From positions 558,001 through 622,000 of the forward strand of contig NZ_CP025815.1 of assembly GCF_003352045.1 (NCBI RefSeq): a stretch of DNA of 64,000 bases, in the 5' to 3' direction. The notes beneath the pieces are model-generated. The model was not told where the DNA came from and ran no database searches. It saw nothing but the letters and a program-made list of their open reading frames with translations. Origin of the DNA: Sulfitobacter sp. JL08. GTDB lineage: Bacteria; Pseudomonadota; Alphaproteobacteria; Rhodobacterales; Rhodobacteraceae. A program made the translations under genes and the position numbers. Below are positions 44,734 to 54,271 of this stretch, piece by piece (the first letter of the stretch is position 1; every line of letters begins with the position of its first letter).

Positions 44734-45069
44734 TCCTCGGCCTTTGAATTGGCCCGCGCCAAACGTCAGGAAACATCAACCTGTTTGAAATGCCATGCGG
44801 TTCTTTACTTTCAATGAGTTGTCGCCTTGGCATTGAACATTAAGATGCGCTGAGCATTATCTAAAAAATCGACCTTTAAGAATTGCGGCGGGCGGCATGT
44901 CCGCTCGAAGCCCAGAGCAGACCTCTTCCAAATTTCGATCGTGCGGACGCGGCAAAAGCTTTCCATCCCAGTCTGGTTGAACCAAAATGCCTCGTGGCGA
45001 GAACTTCAGCTGACGGGCTGGAGTGTTGTGATGGCTGTTGATCAACCGCGTCTCAGGTTTGAACTGTAC
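44734..45069. other. 336-base stretch without a supported gene
   Basis: No open frame with a ribosome site and a recognisable product. A GGACGTTTTGGC-like repeat was not found. The stretch is the convergent end between glk and the cyclase gene; no strong terminator could be identified on either strand. Confidence 0.4.
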
Positions 45070-46824
45070 TCAGCCTTTCGCAACGGCCAATGGTTCGAGA
45101 GCTTTCGCTGATCCCAACGGTAAGCCGGCCTGATGCGCACGCGCCACGAGTTGTGCCAACAACGACTTATCCTGAAACAGTTCCTGCGATATGATGTAGT
45201 CGCCGCTCAGACTCTGATCTTCCAGCATCGAAGCGCTGATCTGGTCCCGCGCGTCCAGTATCCGATCCAAGGCAACCAGTGCCGCTGCCTGATAAATGCG
45301 ACTGCGCCGGGTCTGATGCGCCAATGTGCGCCCCGCGGTCAAAACTTCCTCATACTGACCCAAAGCATAATGCGCCGCACAGCGTTCCTCTGTCACCCAA
45401 ACTGGCAAGAAAGGGTCGAGCACACTAGCCTTGTCCAATAGCTCCATGGCTTTTTCAGGCGCTCCGGCAAAAGTATGAAACGCAGCACATCGACCCAGAA
45501 TATAGGCATCATTAGGGGCCAACTGCACAGCTTTCTCATGATAATATCGGCTGGCTTCGAAATCGCCGTGGTTTTTCAGTTTGATTATACCCATGATACG
45601 ATGCGCTTCGGGGTCTGTCGGGTCCAGTTCAAGCGCCTTCGTTGTGTCGCGTTCAGCCTTCAGAATATCGAAATCTGCGAGATACGACGCGGTACAAACC
45701 CGCATCGCATAAATGCGCCCGAAATTCGGATCCAGCTTGATTGCCTTGTCAAACCATTCCAGGGCCTCAAAAACATGTTTATTCGTGACTCCAGCTAAGC
45801 GGTGCAGATCTATTGCGCGCAGGTAGCATTCATACGCCGACATGTTCTCGGGTCGCTTTAGCTGCGCCGCACGCATGGCCGTGTGTTCAATTCTGCCCGC
45901 AACCGTGGCGGTTACTCGCCCAGTAATTTCGTCAAGCATGTCAAAGACACTTTCAAAATTGCCCTGCATCCGGTCCGACCAGATGATTTGCCCGTGTGTC
46001 GTCTCGGCAAGAGATGTGTTGAACCGAACTTGTGGTCCCATTTTTCGGATCGAGCCGGAAAGAACGTACTCAACGCCCAGCGAGTCACCAATCTCAACCA
46101 CATTGGTTTTCGTATTTGCATCCGCGGCCGACCGTGAAAGCACGAAAAGCCCGTGAATTCTGCTCAGTTCCAGTGTCAGATCATCTGTCAGCCCTTCGGC
46201 GAGAAATTCCTGATCTTCATTTGCGGAAGACGCTGTCGAAAACGGCATCACCAGCACAGAATTGGGCCGCTTCGTAGCGATCTGAGGTGATGCTGTTGGC
46301 ACGATGCCGTATCTGGCCCTGTCAGCCGCTGTTTTAACGCGAAAGATCTGCATCGGGCTTGAAACACCCTTGAAGTGCTGTGCACCCAGATCGTCAAAAA
46401 CACACGGAGAAACTCTTTTGACCTGGTCGAAAAAGGGGGGCGATACATCTATCGCGCCGGGCGCTGCATTGGTCTGGATCCGCGCAGCAACATTCACCCC
46501 GTCGCCACGAAGATCTGTACCCTGAACCACGACGTCGGCAAGATGTAATCCAATCCTGATAACAGATTGCGAGCATCGTTTGTTCCGAGCTATCGCAGCA
46601 CGTGCTTCAATGGCCGCCTGCAATGCGTTCACAGGACTAGAAAATTCAGCCAATATCGAATCTCCGGCTGTGCCAAATACCCTGCCAGACTTCGCTTCAG
46701 CTGCCTGTCTTATCTCATCAAGGCAGGCATTATTGCTAACCAACGCCTGCTCTTCGTTAGCTTCCATAGCTGGCGTTGATCCGACGATATCCGCCACCAA
46801 GAGTGCTGAAAGACGTCTTTCCAT
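45070..46824 (-). CDS. Class III nucleotide cyclase-domain protein with TolB-like and TPR regions
   Basis: 584 residues. N-terminal cyclase domain (1-175): SALLVADIVGSTPAM with the first metal Asp, GTAGDSILAEF with the second, and GDGVNVAARIQ for the transition-state Asn/Arg. The Lys that selects adenine in active adenylate cyclases (VKTTGDG) is Gly here (VFGTAGDS). Next comes a TolB-N-like segment (SVLVMPFS to WSDRMQG) and C-terminal tetratricopeptide repeats (WFDKAIKLDPNF, TKALELDPTDPEAHRI, EKAVQLAPNDAYI). Soluble. This multidomain form is common in alphaproteobacteria. Its nucleotide product is doubtful. Confidence 0.85.
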   Translation of the reverse strand: MERRLSALLVADIVGSTPAMEANEEQALVSNNACLDEIRQAAEAKSGRVFGTAGDSILAEFSSPVNALQAAIEARAAIARNKRCSQSVIRIGLHLADVVVQGTDLRGDGVNVAARIQTNAAPGAIDVSPPFFDQVKRVSPCVFDDLGAQHFKGVSSPMQIFRVKTAADRARYGIVPTASPQIATKRPNSVLVMPFSTASSANEDQEFLAEGLTDDLTLELSRIHGLFVLSRSAADANTKTNVVEIGDSLGVEYVLSGSIRKMGPQVRFNTSLAETTHGQIIWSDRMQGNFESVFDMLDEITGRVTATVAGRIEHTAMRAAQLKRPENMSAYECYLRAIDLHRLAGVTNKHVFEALEWFDKAIKLDPNFGRIYAMRVCTASYLADFDILKAERDTTKALELDPTDPEAHRIMGIIKLKNHGDFEASRYYHEKAVQLAPNDAYILGRCAAFHTFAGAPEKAMELLDKASVLDPFLPVWVTEERCAAHYALGQYEEVLTAGRTLAHQTRRSRIYQAAALVALDRILDARDQISASMLEDQSLSGDYIISQELFQDKSLLAQLVARAHQAGLPLGSAKALEPLAVAKG

Positions 46825-46869
46825 TCTTCAATCATACAGAAAATTTGAGAACTTCTCTACGTTTCGTTA

Positions 46870-47075
46870 ACGCGCGCTCGACAGGATGAGCTTGCTCAGA
46901 GTCAAATCCGACACCGCTCAGCGTAATCGGTCAATCTCCTTTTGAAGGCGCCTTAGTTCCTTCAGTCGGTCGGTTCCCATGCCACCATACGGCTTACGCC
47001 ATCGATAATTTATTCGCCCGGCATCTGCGCCCGCCTGATCGCATCAATGCGCGGCATTCCTGTGCTCACCGAAAT
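46870..47075 (-). pseudogene. Remnant of an IS3-family orfA
   Basis: Read on the minus strand this gives GMPRIDAIRRAQ, then after a stop or frame change RWRKPYGGMGTDRLKELRRLQKEIDRLR, a stop, and AVSDLTLSKLIL. The match to OrfA of the IS at 26180-27364 is close through the zipper region, but stop codons and a short ending show decay. No matching orfB or inverted repeats were found. It lies upstream of the cyclase gene and marks an old insertion. Confidence 0.75.
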
Positions 47076-47252
47076 TCTCAATGGATGTCCTGTCTGCATC
47101 TTCATGCATTTGTTTGTGTTGGCGATGTGCGTCCCGCGCAATCCCTCCAGTTCATCCGGCAAAGCGCAGCTATTATTCGCTGCGGCTTGCGCCAATGGCT
47201 GTTGAGCTGAGAAAGCGCGCCGCTTGCCCAAGCAAACGAACAGGCCTTGTAC

Positions 47253-48758
47253 TCATGTTAACGAAGCAAGGTTGAAGCTAATTCTTTCGCTTACGGCTTT
47301 GTCCGGCAACATGCTCAACAGCGCACGATCGGCAAAGTCTTCGAAACCGGGCACCTCGGATTGCAGGGAGGAGTACGAGCAAGCGGCGCGCTTTTTGTGA
47401 CCAAGCTGAACGGCGACAGCGCATTGAAAGGCACGCGTCCAGAAATTCTGCTCAACGTGATCACTGAAAGCATAAGCATCGGCGGTGTGAAAATCTTCCT
47501 TACCAAAGCTCGTCAAAAAAGCCGATGCAGATGAAAAGAATGAATTCATGCCTTTCGTCGCTGTCGATGATGGGTCCTGTCGACCAACCAGTGCGCGGTG
47601 CAAACAGAGATCTGCCTGCGCGGAGCCGACCCAATTTATCTGCTCTCCTTCGTCGCCGGCCGGATCCAGGGCAGATGCGCCATTCACCACCAGTTGATAG
47701 TAGGAGAGCGCAAGGCGCGCATAGGGTTGAAAAGGGTCCATTTCAACGGCGCGTTCCGCTTCATCAAGATGCTTTTTGCAAATGGTGTCGACCGCGCCCG
47801 TCGCAAAGCAATAATTTGCCCGAAGGGAATCGACCCGCAGCGCAGTCAGCAACGGAGAGTCCAAAGCCGATCCTTTGACATCAAGCAGGTTTTGATGTGC
47901 CGAAGCCAGCAAGGTTCTGTCTTGTGTCGCGATGAAACGAAAGAAGCTTTTCGCAACTGCCAGACGGCTTTTGGGCGCAATGTCGGCAAGAACAGTGGGC
48001 AGTACGCCTGTCAACGGGTCGGTCAGATACACAATCGCATCTTGTAACTGTCGCGCGATGCCTGTCCTGGCCATACACGCGGACAATTGCGTTTTGCAGA
48101 TTGGTGTCCTTTGCCGTGTATTCCAGACTTTAATGACAAGCGGATCGTGCGGCTTGCCCACGATCAATTCGGCCAGAAACCCTAACGCCCCCCTTTGGGC
48201 ATTTTCCAGTGCGTCTTCGGTCGATTGTGATGCCAACCAAACGCTTCTGATTGCCCCATCGTGAAGCAAGGGTGCTTGCGTCAATAATGACGCAAAGCCT
48301 TTTTCGATTTGAAAGCCGGTTTTCCGGCTTTCGAGAGATGTCTCGGAGGTTACGGTCCATGCAAAACTCGGGGTTTCAGCCTCGTGGTGGGCGATCGTTC
48401 CATGTTCGGCAAAATTCGTCCTTAGTTTCAGACAGTAGCTGCCACGCGGAATAAACAGAACGCGTGGGCGCAGTAGGCCTGGACCCTCATAAAATTGCGC
48501 CAAGGCCTTTCGGAGGCGGGATACCGCGACGCGCACATGTGCGTCGATATCTGGCTGGAGCGCCTGATCAAGCTCCAGGCATTCAAACGCAATATCGTAT
48601 TGACTGACGCCAACCTCAAACTCCGTTTTGGTGAGAAACCTGAGAATGCGGCAGTTTTGGGCGCTGAACATCTGAGAGGGATGCCCCAGAATGAAATCAA
48701 CCTCGGCTTCAAACACCCGATCCGTTTCAGAGTCGGACGTTAGTACAGATTGAACCAT
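47253..48758 (-). CDS. Winged-helix DNA-binding regulator with a TPR-like C-terminal region
   Basis: 501 residues. The N-terminal ~110 residues are an OmpR/SARP-like winged helix: ILRFLTKTEFEVGVSQYDIAFE, then HVRVAVSRLRKALAQFYEG and RVLFIPRGSYCLKL. The rest has no catalytic motif but contains helical hairpins like tetratricopeptides (LDEAERAVEMDPFQPYARLALSYYQL). This is the regulatory type found near or fused to TolB-like/cyclase proteins in Rhodobacterales. It is divergent from the porin gene, so it may control it. Confidence 0.75.
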   Translation of the reverse strand: MVQSVLTSDSETDRVFEAEVDFILGHPSQMFSAQNCRILRFLTKTEFEVGVSQYDIAFECLELDQALQPDIDAHVRVAVSRLRKALAQFYEGPGLLRPRVLFIPRGSYCLKLRTNFAEHGTIAHHEAETPSFAWTVTSETSLESRKTGFQIEKGFASLLTQAPLLHDGAIRSVWLASQSTEDALENAQRGALGFLAELIVGKPHDPLVIKVWNTRQRTPICKTQLSACMARTGIARQLQDAIVYLTDPLTGVLPTVLADIAPKSRLAVAKSFFRFIATQDRTLLASAHQNLLDVKGSALDSPLLTALRVDSLRANYCFATGAVDTICKKHLDEAERAVEMDPFQPYARLALSYYQLVVNGASALDPAGDEGEQINWVGSAQADLCLHRALVGRQDPSSTATKGMNSFFSSASAFLTSFGKEDFHTADAYAFSDHVEQNFWTRAFQCAVAVQLGHKKRAACSYSSLQSEVPGFEDFADRALLSMLPDKAVSERISFNLASLT

Positions 48759-48898
48759 CTAGATCGCCTTGAAGTCAAAATTCCATATCTGATGCCAGCT
48801 TCAGAATAGCACGTTTGTAACGTTATGTAACTAATAAGCGAACCGCGTTCTTCCTAGGTTTTTCCTGTCTCAAGGAAAAATCTGGGGAGCCGCAGATA

Positions 48899-50122
48899 TT
48901 GCGTTTCAAAACTGATACATTGTCTGAACGCGTTATGCTGTTGGTTGCATCAGTTTCCGTTTGTTTTCCCTTGTCCGCCAGATCCGAAGAAACCGCCTTT
49001 GACTACGGTGAGATTGAAGGATTGTTCGAACCGGCAGGTGTACGAGACGGATATCTTTCATTTGGTTTGATTGATGTTGCTTTTGGTTCCTACAGTGATT
49101 GGAAGCAGAACTTTTCCAAGAAATACGGTCTGTCCTACCTCATTGAAAACCGGCTGATCATGCAATGGGGTGACGGTACTGACATATACGACAACGAGCT
49201 TAACCTCATCGCGCGACAGGATTTTCTTGGAAGTGTACCTGGAGAATTTTCCTTCAACATCTGGGGGCAGTTTGCCAACACCTTGGGCAGAAATACGGGG
49301 GCAGAGTTTCAAAGCGACTTAGGTGTTCTGTCGCCGTTGAACGGGGGAAATTCTGGTCCTGACACCTCGAACCAAATTCTTCAGATGTTTGCTGTGGAAT
49401 ATGTTAGTCCGGACGAAAGATGGCGGGTTCAGGCCGGCAAACTGGCGCTGCGTACACTATTGAACCTGAACCGATATGCACATGGCGACAGCGAAACGTT
49501 TTTCTCGCCCATGCTCGGCAATAACCGGGTTGTGCCTTACACAGCGTTGTTGGGCATTGGGGTATACGGCCAATACCAAACGGATAACTGGTCTTTGTCG
49601 GGGCTTGTACGTGCACCGGATACCGACCTTGGGCTTTCGACCGATGCTTGGCGTGACGGTGATCGGGGCTACATAATCGAATATGCCCTAACTCCGGAAA
49701 TCAAAGGCGTTGGTGCGGGCGTGTATCGGCTGACCTGGTCTCTTGACGAGGCGAATGCCAGTTTGCCGCGCATGGAAACCTGGTCATTGAGTCTGGATCA
49801 AGACTTTGGCGAAAGATTTGGTGGATTTTTCCGCTATGCCGAAGCGGACAACACCATTCGAGATTTCGAACGCCGGGTTGCTGTCGGTTTTCAAGTGAAG
49901 AAACCTTTCGGTTTTGAACATGACAGGATCGGTGTTGGAGCATGGTGGGGCGATCCGACCGACAACAGCCTGAATGACGAGAGAGGGTTTGAGGTCTTCT
50001 ACAGAGCTCAGGTCAGCCCGTATCTCCAGATCACTCCAAATGTGCAGTTTGTGGACGACCCAGCGCTTAGCAATGAAAGCAGCGAAGTCATCTTTGGTCT
50101 GCGATTGCGACTTAACCTATGA
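48899..50122 (+). CDS. Carbohydrate-selective porin (OprB family)
   Basis: 407 residues from the TTG at 48899 with GGGGAG upstream. Signal peptide VMLLVASVSVCFPLSARSEE. The body has alternating beta strands with aromatic ends and the OprB-like segments (GEFSFNIWGQFAN, WRVQAGKLALRTLLNLNRYA) and closes with the strand VIFGLRLRLNL, ending without a terminal Phe. Outer-membrane channel for sugars or other small solutes. It is followed by the agmatinase-like fragment on the same strand after 19 bases. Confidence 0.8.
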   Translation: MRFKTDTLSERVMLLVASVSVCFPLSARSEETAFDYGEIEGLFEPAGVRDGYLSFGLIDVAFGSYSDWKQNFSKKYGLSYLIENRLIMQWGDGTDIYDNELNLIARQDFLGSVPGEFSFNIWGQFANTLGRNTGAEFQSDLGVLSPLNGGNSGPDTSNQILQMFAVEYVSPDERWRVQAGKLALRTLLNLNRYAHGDSETFFSPMLGNNRVVPYTALLGIGVYGQYQTDNWSLSGLVRAPDTDLGLSTDAWRDGDRGYIIEYALTPEIKGVGAGVYRLTWSLDEANASLPRMETWSLSLDQDFGERFGGFFRYAEADNTIRDFERRVAVGFQVKKPFGFEHDRIGVGAWWGDPTDNSLNDERGFEVFYRAQVSPYLQITPNVQFVDDPALSNESSEVIFGLRLRLNL

Positions 50123-50141
50123 CACAGAATGAGGATTCATC

Positions 50142-50555
50142 ATGAAAAGACTGCTATTAAGCTGCGCACTCGCTGCGATACTTCCGACGATCGCAATGGC
50201 GCAAGTCGTGAGTTTGGACGAGCCCAACGAACAAGACCCGATAGATCAGGGGGTTGAGCCGCTTATTCGATTGAATGCGGATGACCCCAGCTATGATATC
50301 TGGAAAAAGATCCGTGAAGACATCTCGGAAGGACGCGAACCCGGACCCATCAACATTCAGCGGTTCACAGGAGGGTTTCCGTGGCAGGGCATGCTGACGT
50401 TCTTCCATTTGCCCGTTGCGCTGACACCCGAAGACCTTCAGGCGGGACAAGTCGAAGTCGCGATCTTTGGCGCCGAAATGTATAACGGAATGCGCGTGCA
50501 GTCCTATGGCCCCATGGAAATGCGCGCTCCGATGCACGTCTGGATATTCATCTGA
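50142..50555 (+). pseudogene. Agmatinase-like (ureohydrolase) 5' fragment with signal peptide
   Basis: 137 codons. A signal peptide (LLLSCALAAILPTIAMAQ) is followed by sequence that resembles the N-terminal arginase/agmatinase fold: GGFPWQGMLTFFHLPVALTPEDLQAG, then VEVAIFGAEMYNGMRVQSYGPMEMRAP. The rest of the enzyme, including all metal-binding Asp/His motifs (GGDHS, DAHxD), is missing: the frame runs out at about 50530 where sequence from a different gene begins. It cannot be active. The fragment may still be translated and exported. Confidence 0.65.
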
Positions 50556-51175
50556 AAGATGCGGACATACGCAAACACATGGTGGCATTGATGCAGCACG
50601 TCATGTCCACCAGCGTGCGGGAACCCACCGACGCAGAACTGACAGAACACCTGAAAGAAAACCGCGAAAGATACATGACGCCAAGAAGAATTACGTTCGA
50701 GCACGTGTTTTTTGAAGGCGATGTGTCCGAAGCCGATGCATGGTATCAAACCACTCTCTCGCACGGTGAAATCCCGACTGATGTGGGTGATATTTTCTGG
50801 CTGGGCCGTCGGATGGAAAAGTATTCTGCAAGCCAGTCGCTGACGGTTCTGGGGAACAAGTTCGTGAAACAGTTGATGGACTTGCCCTTGAACGAGTGGT
50901 CAAAGCCCATTCAATCAGCAAGAGGTGTCCATCTCGTCCGTGTCGAAGAAGTTCATGAACCCGAGGCACTGCCCGCTAAAGAGATGCAGTCTCGATTGCG
51001 GGAAGATTGGAAAAAGAACAAGGAATTCGCTGTTTTCAAAGATCAAATCTCCGAGTTTGCCCAAGGCTATGACATCATTTTGCCGGATGAAACGGCGGCG
51101 CACACGGTGGCCTCGCGCCATGCGACACAGGCAGGCAAGGTTTGGAAGGCCAAGGCAGCGGTCAGCTTGGATTGA
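50522..51175 (+). pseudogene. Parvulin-type peptidyl-prolyl isomerase, 5'-truncated
   Basis: The open frame from about 50522 gives LDIHLKDADIRKHMVALMQ, then VREPTDAELTEHLKENRERYMTPRRITFEHVFF and the parvulin/SurA-like PPIC core (FWLGRRMEKYSASQSLTVLGNKFVKQLMDL, ARGVHLVRVEEVHEPE). The signal peptide and N-terminal helices that such periplasmic PPIases need are absent. An ATG at 50579 without a ribosome site is the only start. The 5' end abuts the agmatinase-like fragment, which suggests a deletion fused two genes. Confidence 0.65.
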
Positions 51176-51194
51176 GATGGCCCGTTTAGGGGCT

Positions 51195-51222
51195 GCTTTC
51201 GGAAACTGGTCGGGCCGAAAGC
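51195..51222 (+). terminator. Possible terminator stem-loop after the PPIase fragment
   Basis: GCTTTCGG and CCGAAAGC form an 8-base perfect stem around a 12-base loop, followed by CTTTGTT. The T-run is short, so this is only a candidate. Confidence 0.35.
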
Positions 51223-51270
51223 CTTTGTTCGTGGCTGGGTTGCCGCGGTTGAATTTAGTTCTTTGCGGCC

Positions 51271-52161
51271 TTATCGGACAGTTTTATGAACTCGATCCTG
51301 TCTGGGGGCGCGTCCGAATTTGCGGGCATATTCTCTCGAGAACTGAGCCGAGCTTTCGTATCCCACCCCGTAGGCAATCTCCGACACTTTTGAGCCGGTG
51401 GTTTGAAGCTTGTTGCGGGCATGTAGCAAACGCAGGTCTTTCTGGTATTGCAGCGGCGAGGTTCCCGTGACGGCCTTGAATTGTTCGAAGAAGGCCGAAC
51501 TGCTCATACCTACTCTTCCGGCAAGCTCTCCGACAACGAGGGTTTTGCTCAGATCTGACCGGATTTCGTGCGTCGCTGCGAAAATCCGGCTGGCTGTGTT
51601 CTCGTGCCACACCAGTTTCTGAAGCGTGCCGCCATGCTGTCCTATCAGCAGGCGGGCATGGATTTCCCGCGCCGTGATCGGTGCCAGCACGTGTCGCGTC
51701 TCTTCGGTTTCGCTCTGCAGAAAATATCGCAACAGGGCGCCTTCCATCTCGTCATCGGAGTCTGCGAGACAAATTGAAAAAGGATCCGACACTCGGTGGG
51801 CGGATGACTGCGGCAGGGACGGGGCCAGGGCGCGTAGAAGATCCAGATCAAGTGGGAACACGAGAGCAACGTAGGGATATTCGGGAGTGGCATCGGTGAT
51901 CCTTGAGACAACGGGCAACGCGTTGCTGACGATAAGCGACTGCCCGGCCTGCACGGAGAGCGTTCTGGTGCTGGTCCCAACCTCTTTTGCGCCCTGCAAG
52001 ACAGAGCACAACAGCGGGCGGTAAACATTTGCGTCGTGTTGAGTGGTCGCCGGGTGGGTGAGAAAAACCGTCCCGCTCTCCTTATGCGTCAGCACACCCT
52101 GCGCAATCCCCGCATTGTGAAGCAGCGTCCGAACGTAGTCCAATAATGGTTGAGGGCCCAT
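51271..52161 (-). CDS. AraC-family regulator
   Basis: 296 residues. N-terminal AraC_N domain (about 20-170, TQHDANVYRPLLCSVLQGAKEV, LIVSNALPVVSRIT), C-terminal two helix-turn-helix units (LAGRVGMSSSAFFEQFKAVTGTSPLQYQKDLRLLHAR, then VSEIAYGVGYESSAQFSREYARKFGRAP). It is divergent from the first SDR with 161 bases between, the usual layout for this regulator/dehydrogenase pair. Confidence 0.88.
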   Translation of the reverse strand: MGPQPLLDYVRTLLHNAGIAQGVLTHKESGTVFLTHPATTQHDANVYRPLLCSVLQGAKEVGTSTRTLSVQAGQSLIVSNALPVVSRITDATPEYPYVALVFPLDLDLLRALAPSLPQSSAHRVSDPFSICLADSDDEMEGALLRYFLQSETEETRHVLAPITAREIHARLLIGQHGGTLQKLVWHENTASRIFAATHEIRSDLSKTLVVGELAGRVGMSSSAFFEQFKAVTGTSPLQYQKDLRLLHARNKLQTTGSKVSEIAYGVGYESSAQFSREYARKFGRAPRQDRVHKTVR

Positions 52162-52322
52162 GAAAGCCTCCTGTGGTTCGCCCCATCGTTAGCATTGAAT
52201 CAATAAATGCTCTTACCAAAAGATGCTATATCTAGAGGAATATACAATAAAAACGGAGAAAATTGAAAGATATATCCGCATTGGATGATTATCGTGTGTA
52301 AATTAACCTGAGGAACAAAGAT

Positions 52323-53135
52323 ATGAATACCATTCTTATCACCGGGGCCTCGTCCGGTATCGGCGCGGCAACCGCACGTCATTTTCAAACGAACGGTTGG
52401 AATGTCATTGCCACGATGCGCAAGCCCGCGGGCGACACGGGTCTCGCGGCTTTGGAGAACGTCCATACGGCCCGGCTGGATGTGACTGATGCAGACTCAA
52501 TTACAACAGCCGTGAGCGAAGGCATCGAGCGATTTGGGCATATTGATGTTCTGCTGAACAATGCAGGCTACGGCGCCTATGGCGCGTTGGAGGCGTTCAC
52601 GATGGATCGCATCCGGCGTCAGTTCGACACCAACGTGATCGGGTTGATGGAAGTGACCAAGGCGGTTCTGCCTCATTTCCGTCAGAACCGGTCTGGCACG
52701 GTGATCAATATCTCGTCCATCGGTGGACAGATCACATTTCCGCTCGGCGCGCTCTATCACGGCACCAAGTTCGCAGTAGAGGGGCTTTCAGAGGCACTGC
52801 ATTACGAGTTGGAGCCTCTCGGCATTCGCGTCCGTATCGTCCAACCTGGCATGATAAGGACGAACTTTGGTGGCAGTTCTTTCGATTTCGCGATGGATGA
52901 GAATCTGCCAGACTACGCACCAATGGCCGAAGCCATGGGGCGCCTGTTTGGCAAGCTGTCCACAAACCCTTCTGCGCCCGAAACCGTCGCGCAGGTTATT
53001 TGGGATGCTGCCAACGAGAAAGGAAGTCGCCTGCGCTTTCGCGCCGGACCTGATGCCGAAAACCTGCTTGATGCCCGCAAGCAACAGGATGACGAGACGT
53101 TCATCGGTGGCATCAAGCACAAGATGGCTCTCTGA
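52323..53135 (+). CDS. Short-chain dehydrogenase/reductase 1
   Basis: 270 residues. NAD(P) loop TGASSGIGAA, NNAGYG, catalytic Ser in ISSIGG, and YHGTK for Tyr/Lys. The C-terminal extension (RLFGKLSTNPSAPETVAQVIWDA) is typical of the "SDR family oxidoreductase" group controlled by AraC_N regulators. AGGAACAAAG precedes the ATG. Substrate unknown. Confidence 0.88.
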   Translation: MNTILITGASSGIGAATARHFQTNGWNVIATMRKPAGDTGLAALENVHTARLDVTDADSITTAVSEGIERFGHIDVLLNNAGYGAYGALEAFTMDRIRRQFDTNVIGLMEVTKAVLPHFRQNRSGTVINISSIGGQITFPLGALYHGTKFAVEGLSEALHYELEPLGIRVRIVQPGMIRTNFGGSSFDFAMDENLPDYAPMAEAMGRLFGKLSTNPSAPETVAQVIWDAANEKGSRLRFRAGPDAENLLDARKQQDDETFIGGIKHKMAL

Positions 53136-53173
53136 GGGGCCGCCCAGTCATTCATAGAAATAGGTGATGATCC

Positions 53174-54016
53174 ATGTACCGCAAAGCAATCGAAAAAGGT
53201 GGTCTGGCCGTTGTAACCGGGGCGGCAAGCGGTGTCGGCAAAGCCGCAGCGCAACGATTTATACAAGATGGTTTAGGAGTTGTGCTGGTCGATCTGGCGG
53301 GTGAGGCCCTGGATAGAACCGAGGCGGAATTGCGCGATCAGGCAGGTGCGTCCGCAACCGTTCAGGCCGTTCCGACCGATGTCACCGGCTACACTGCCGT
53401 GAATGCCTTGGCGGATCAGGCCTTTGCGCTCGGCGAAGTTGCAGTCCTGATGAACAATGCCGGTATCGCGTTACCGACCAGCAGTTGGGAAAACGTGGAA
53501 AACTGGCGCAAACTTTTAGACGTCAATCTCTTTGGCGTCATGAACGGTGTGCATGCTTTCCTCCCGCGCATGATCAAAGCTGCGCGCCCGGCCGTGGTGA
53601 TCAACACGGGGTCAAAACAGGGGATCACCACACCACCCGGAAATCCTGCTTACAATACCAGTAAAGCCGCCGTGAAGGTCATGACGGAAATGCTGGCTCA
53701 CGACTTGCGACAGGCCAAGGCGGAAGTTACCGCCCATCTGTTCGTGCCGGGCTTCACCTATACCGGTATGATTCAGAAATTCATGCCCGAAAAACCTGCC
53801 GCCGCCTGGACGAGCGAAGAAACAATTGACTACCTGCTGAAACGTATGTCGGCCGGAGATTTCTATATTCTCTGCCCGGACAACGATGTGTCCGAAGCGC
53901 GTGACGTCAAGCGCGCTGAATGGGCCGTGGGGGACATTATCAACAATCGCCCGGCTCTTTCACGCTGGCATCCCGATTATGCTGATGCCTTTGCAGCACA
54001 CGAGGCCTCGGAATAG
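53174..54016 (+). CDS. Short-chain dehydrogenase/reductase 2
   Basis: 280 residues. TGAASGVGKA, NNAGIA, INTGSKQG for the catalytic Ser region and YNTSK for Tyr/Lys. It is 38 bases after the first SDR, on the same strand, and differs enough in sequence to be a separate subfamily rather than a recent copy. Both are probably co-regulated by the AraC gene. Confidence 0.87.
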   Translation: MYRKAIEKGGLAVVTGAASGVGKAAAQRFIQDGLGVVLVDLAGEALDRTEAELRDQAGASATVQAVPTDVTGYTAVNALADQAFALGEVAVLMNNAGIALPTSSWENVENWRKLLDVNLFGVMNGVHAFLPRMIKAARPAVVINTGSKQGITTPPGNPAYNTSKAAVKVMTEMLAHDLRQAKAEVTAHLFVPGFTYTGMIQKFMPEKPAAAWTSEETIDYLLKRMSAGDFYILCPDNDVSEARDVKRAEWAVGDIINNRPALSRWHPDYADAFAAHEASE

Positions 54017-54271
54017 CCGCACCAAAAGTGAGTTCGTGAAAAATACACCGAAAGTGCCGTTGGATGGAGCGGGTAAGGCTGTTGCCTATTTAAAAAGCTT
54101 ACACTTCATTTTGAAACCCGGTGAATAAGATCGCGCGTTTTTCTATTGAGTGCGTAGGGAATGCTTTCGCGGCGACGAGCCAAAGTAATCAAGTACAAAT
54201 GGCACAAATCGACTGAAATGGGGTGCCGAGTGAGATAGGTGCAAGGCAGTCAGTTCGGTTTGGCAAAGGTG

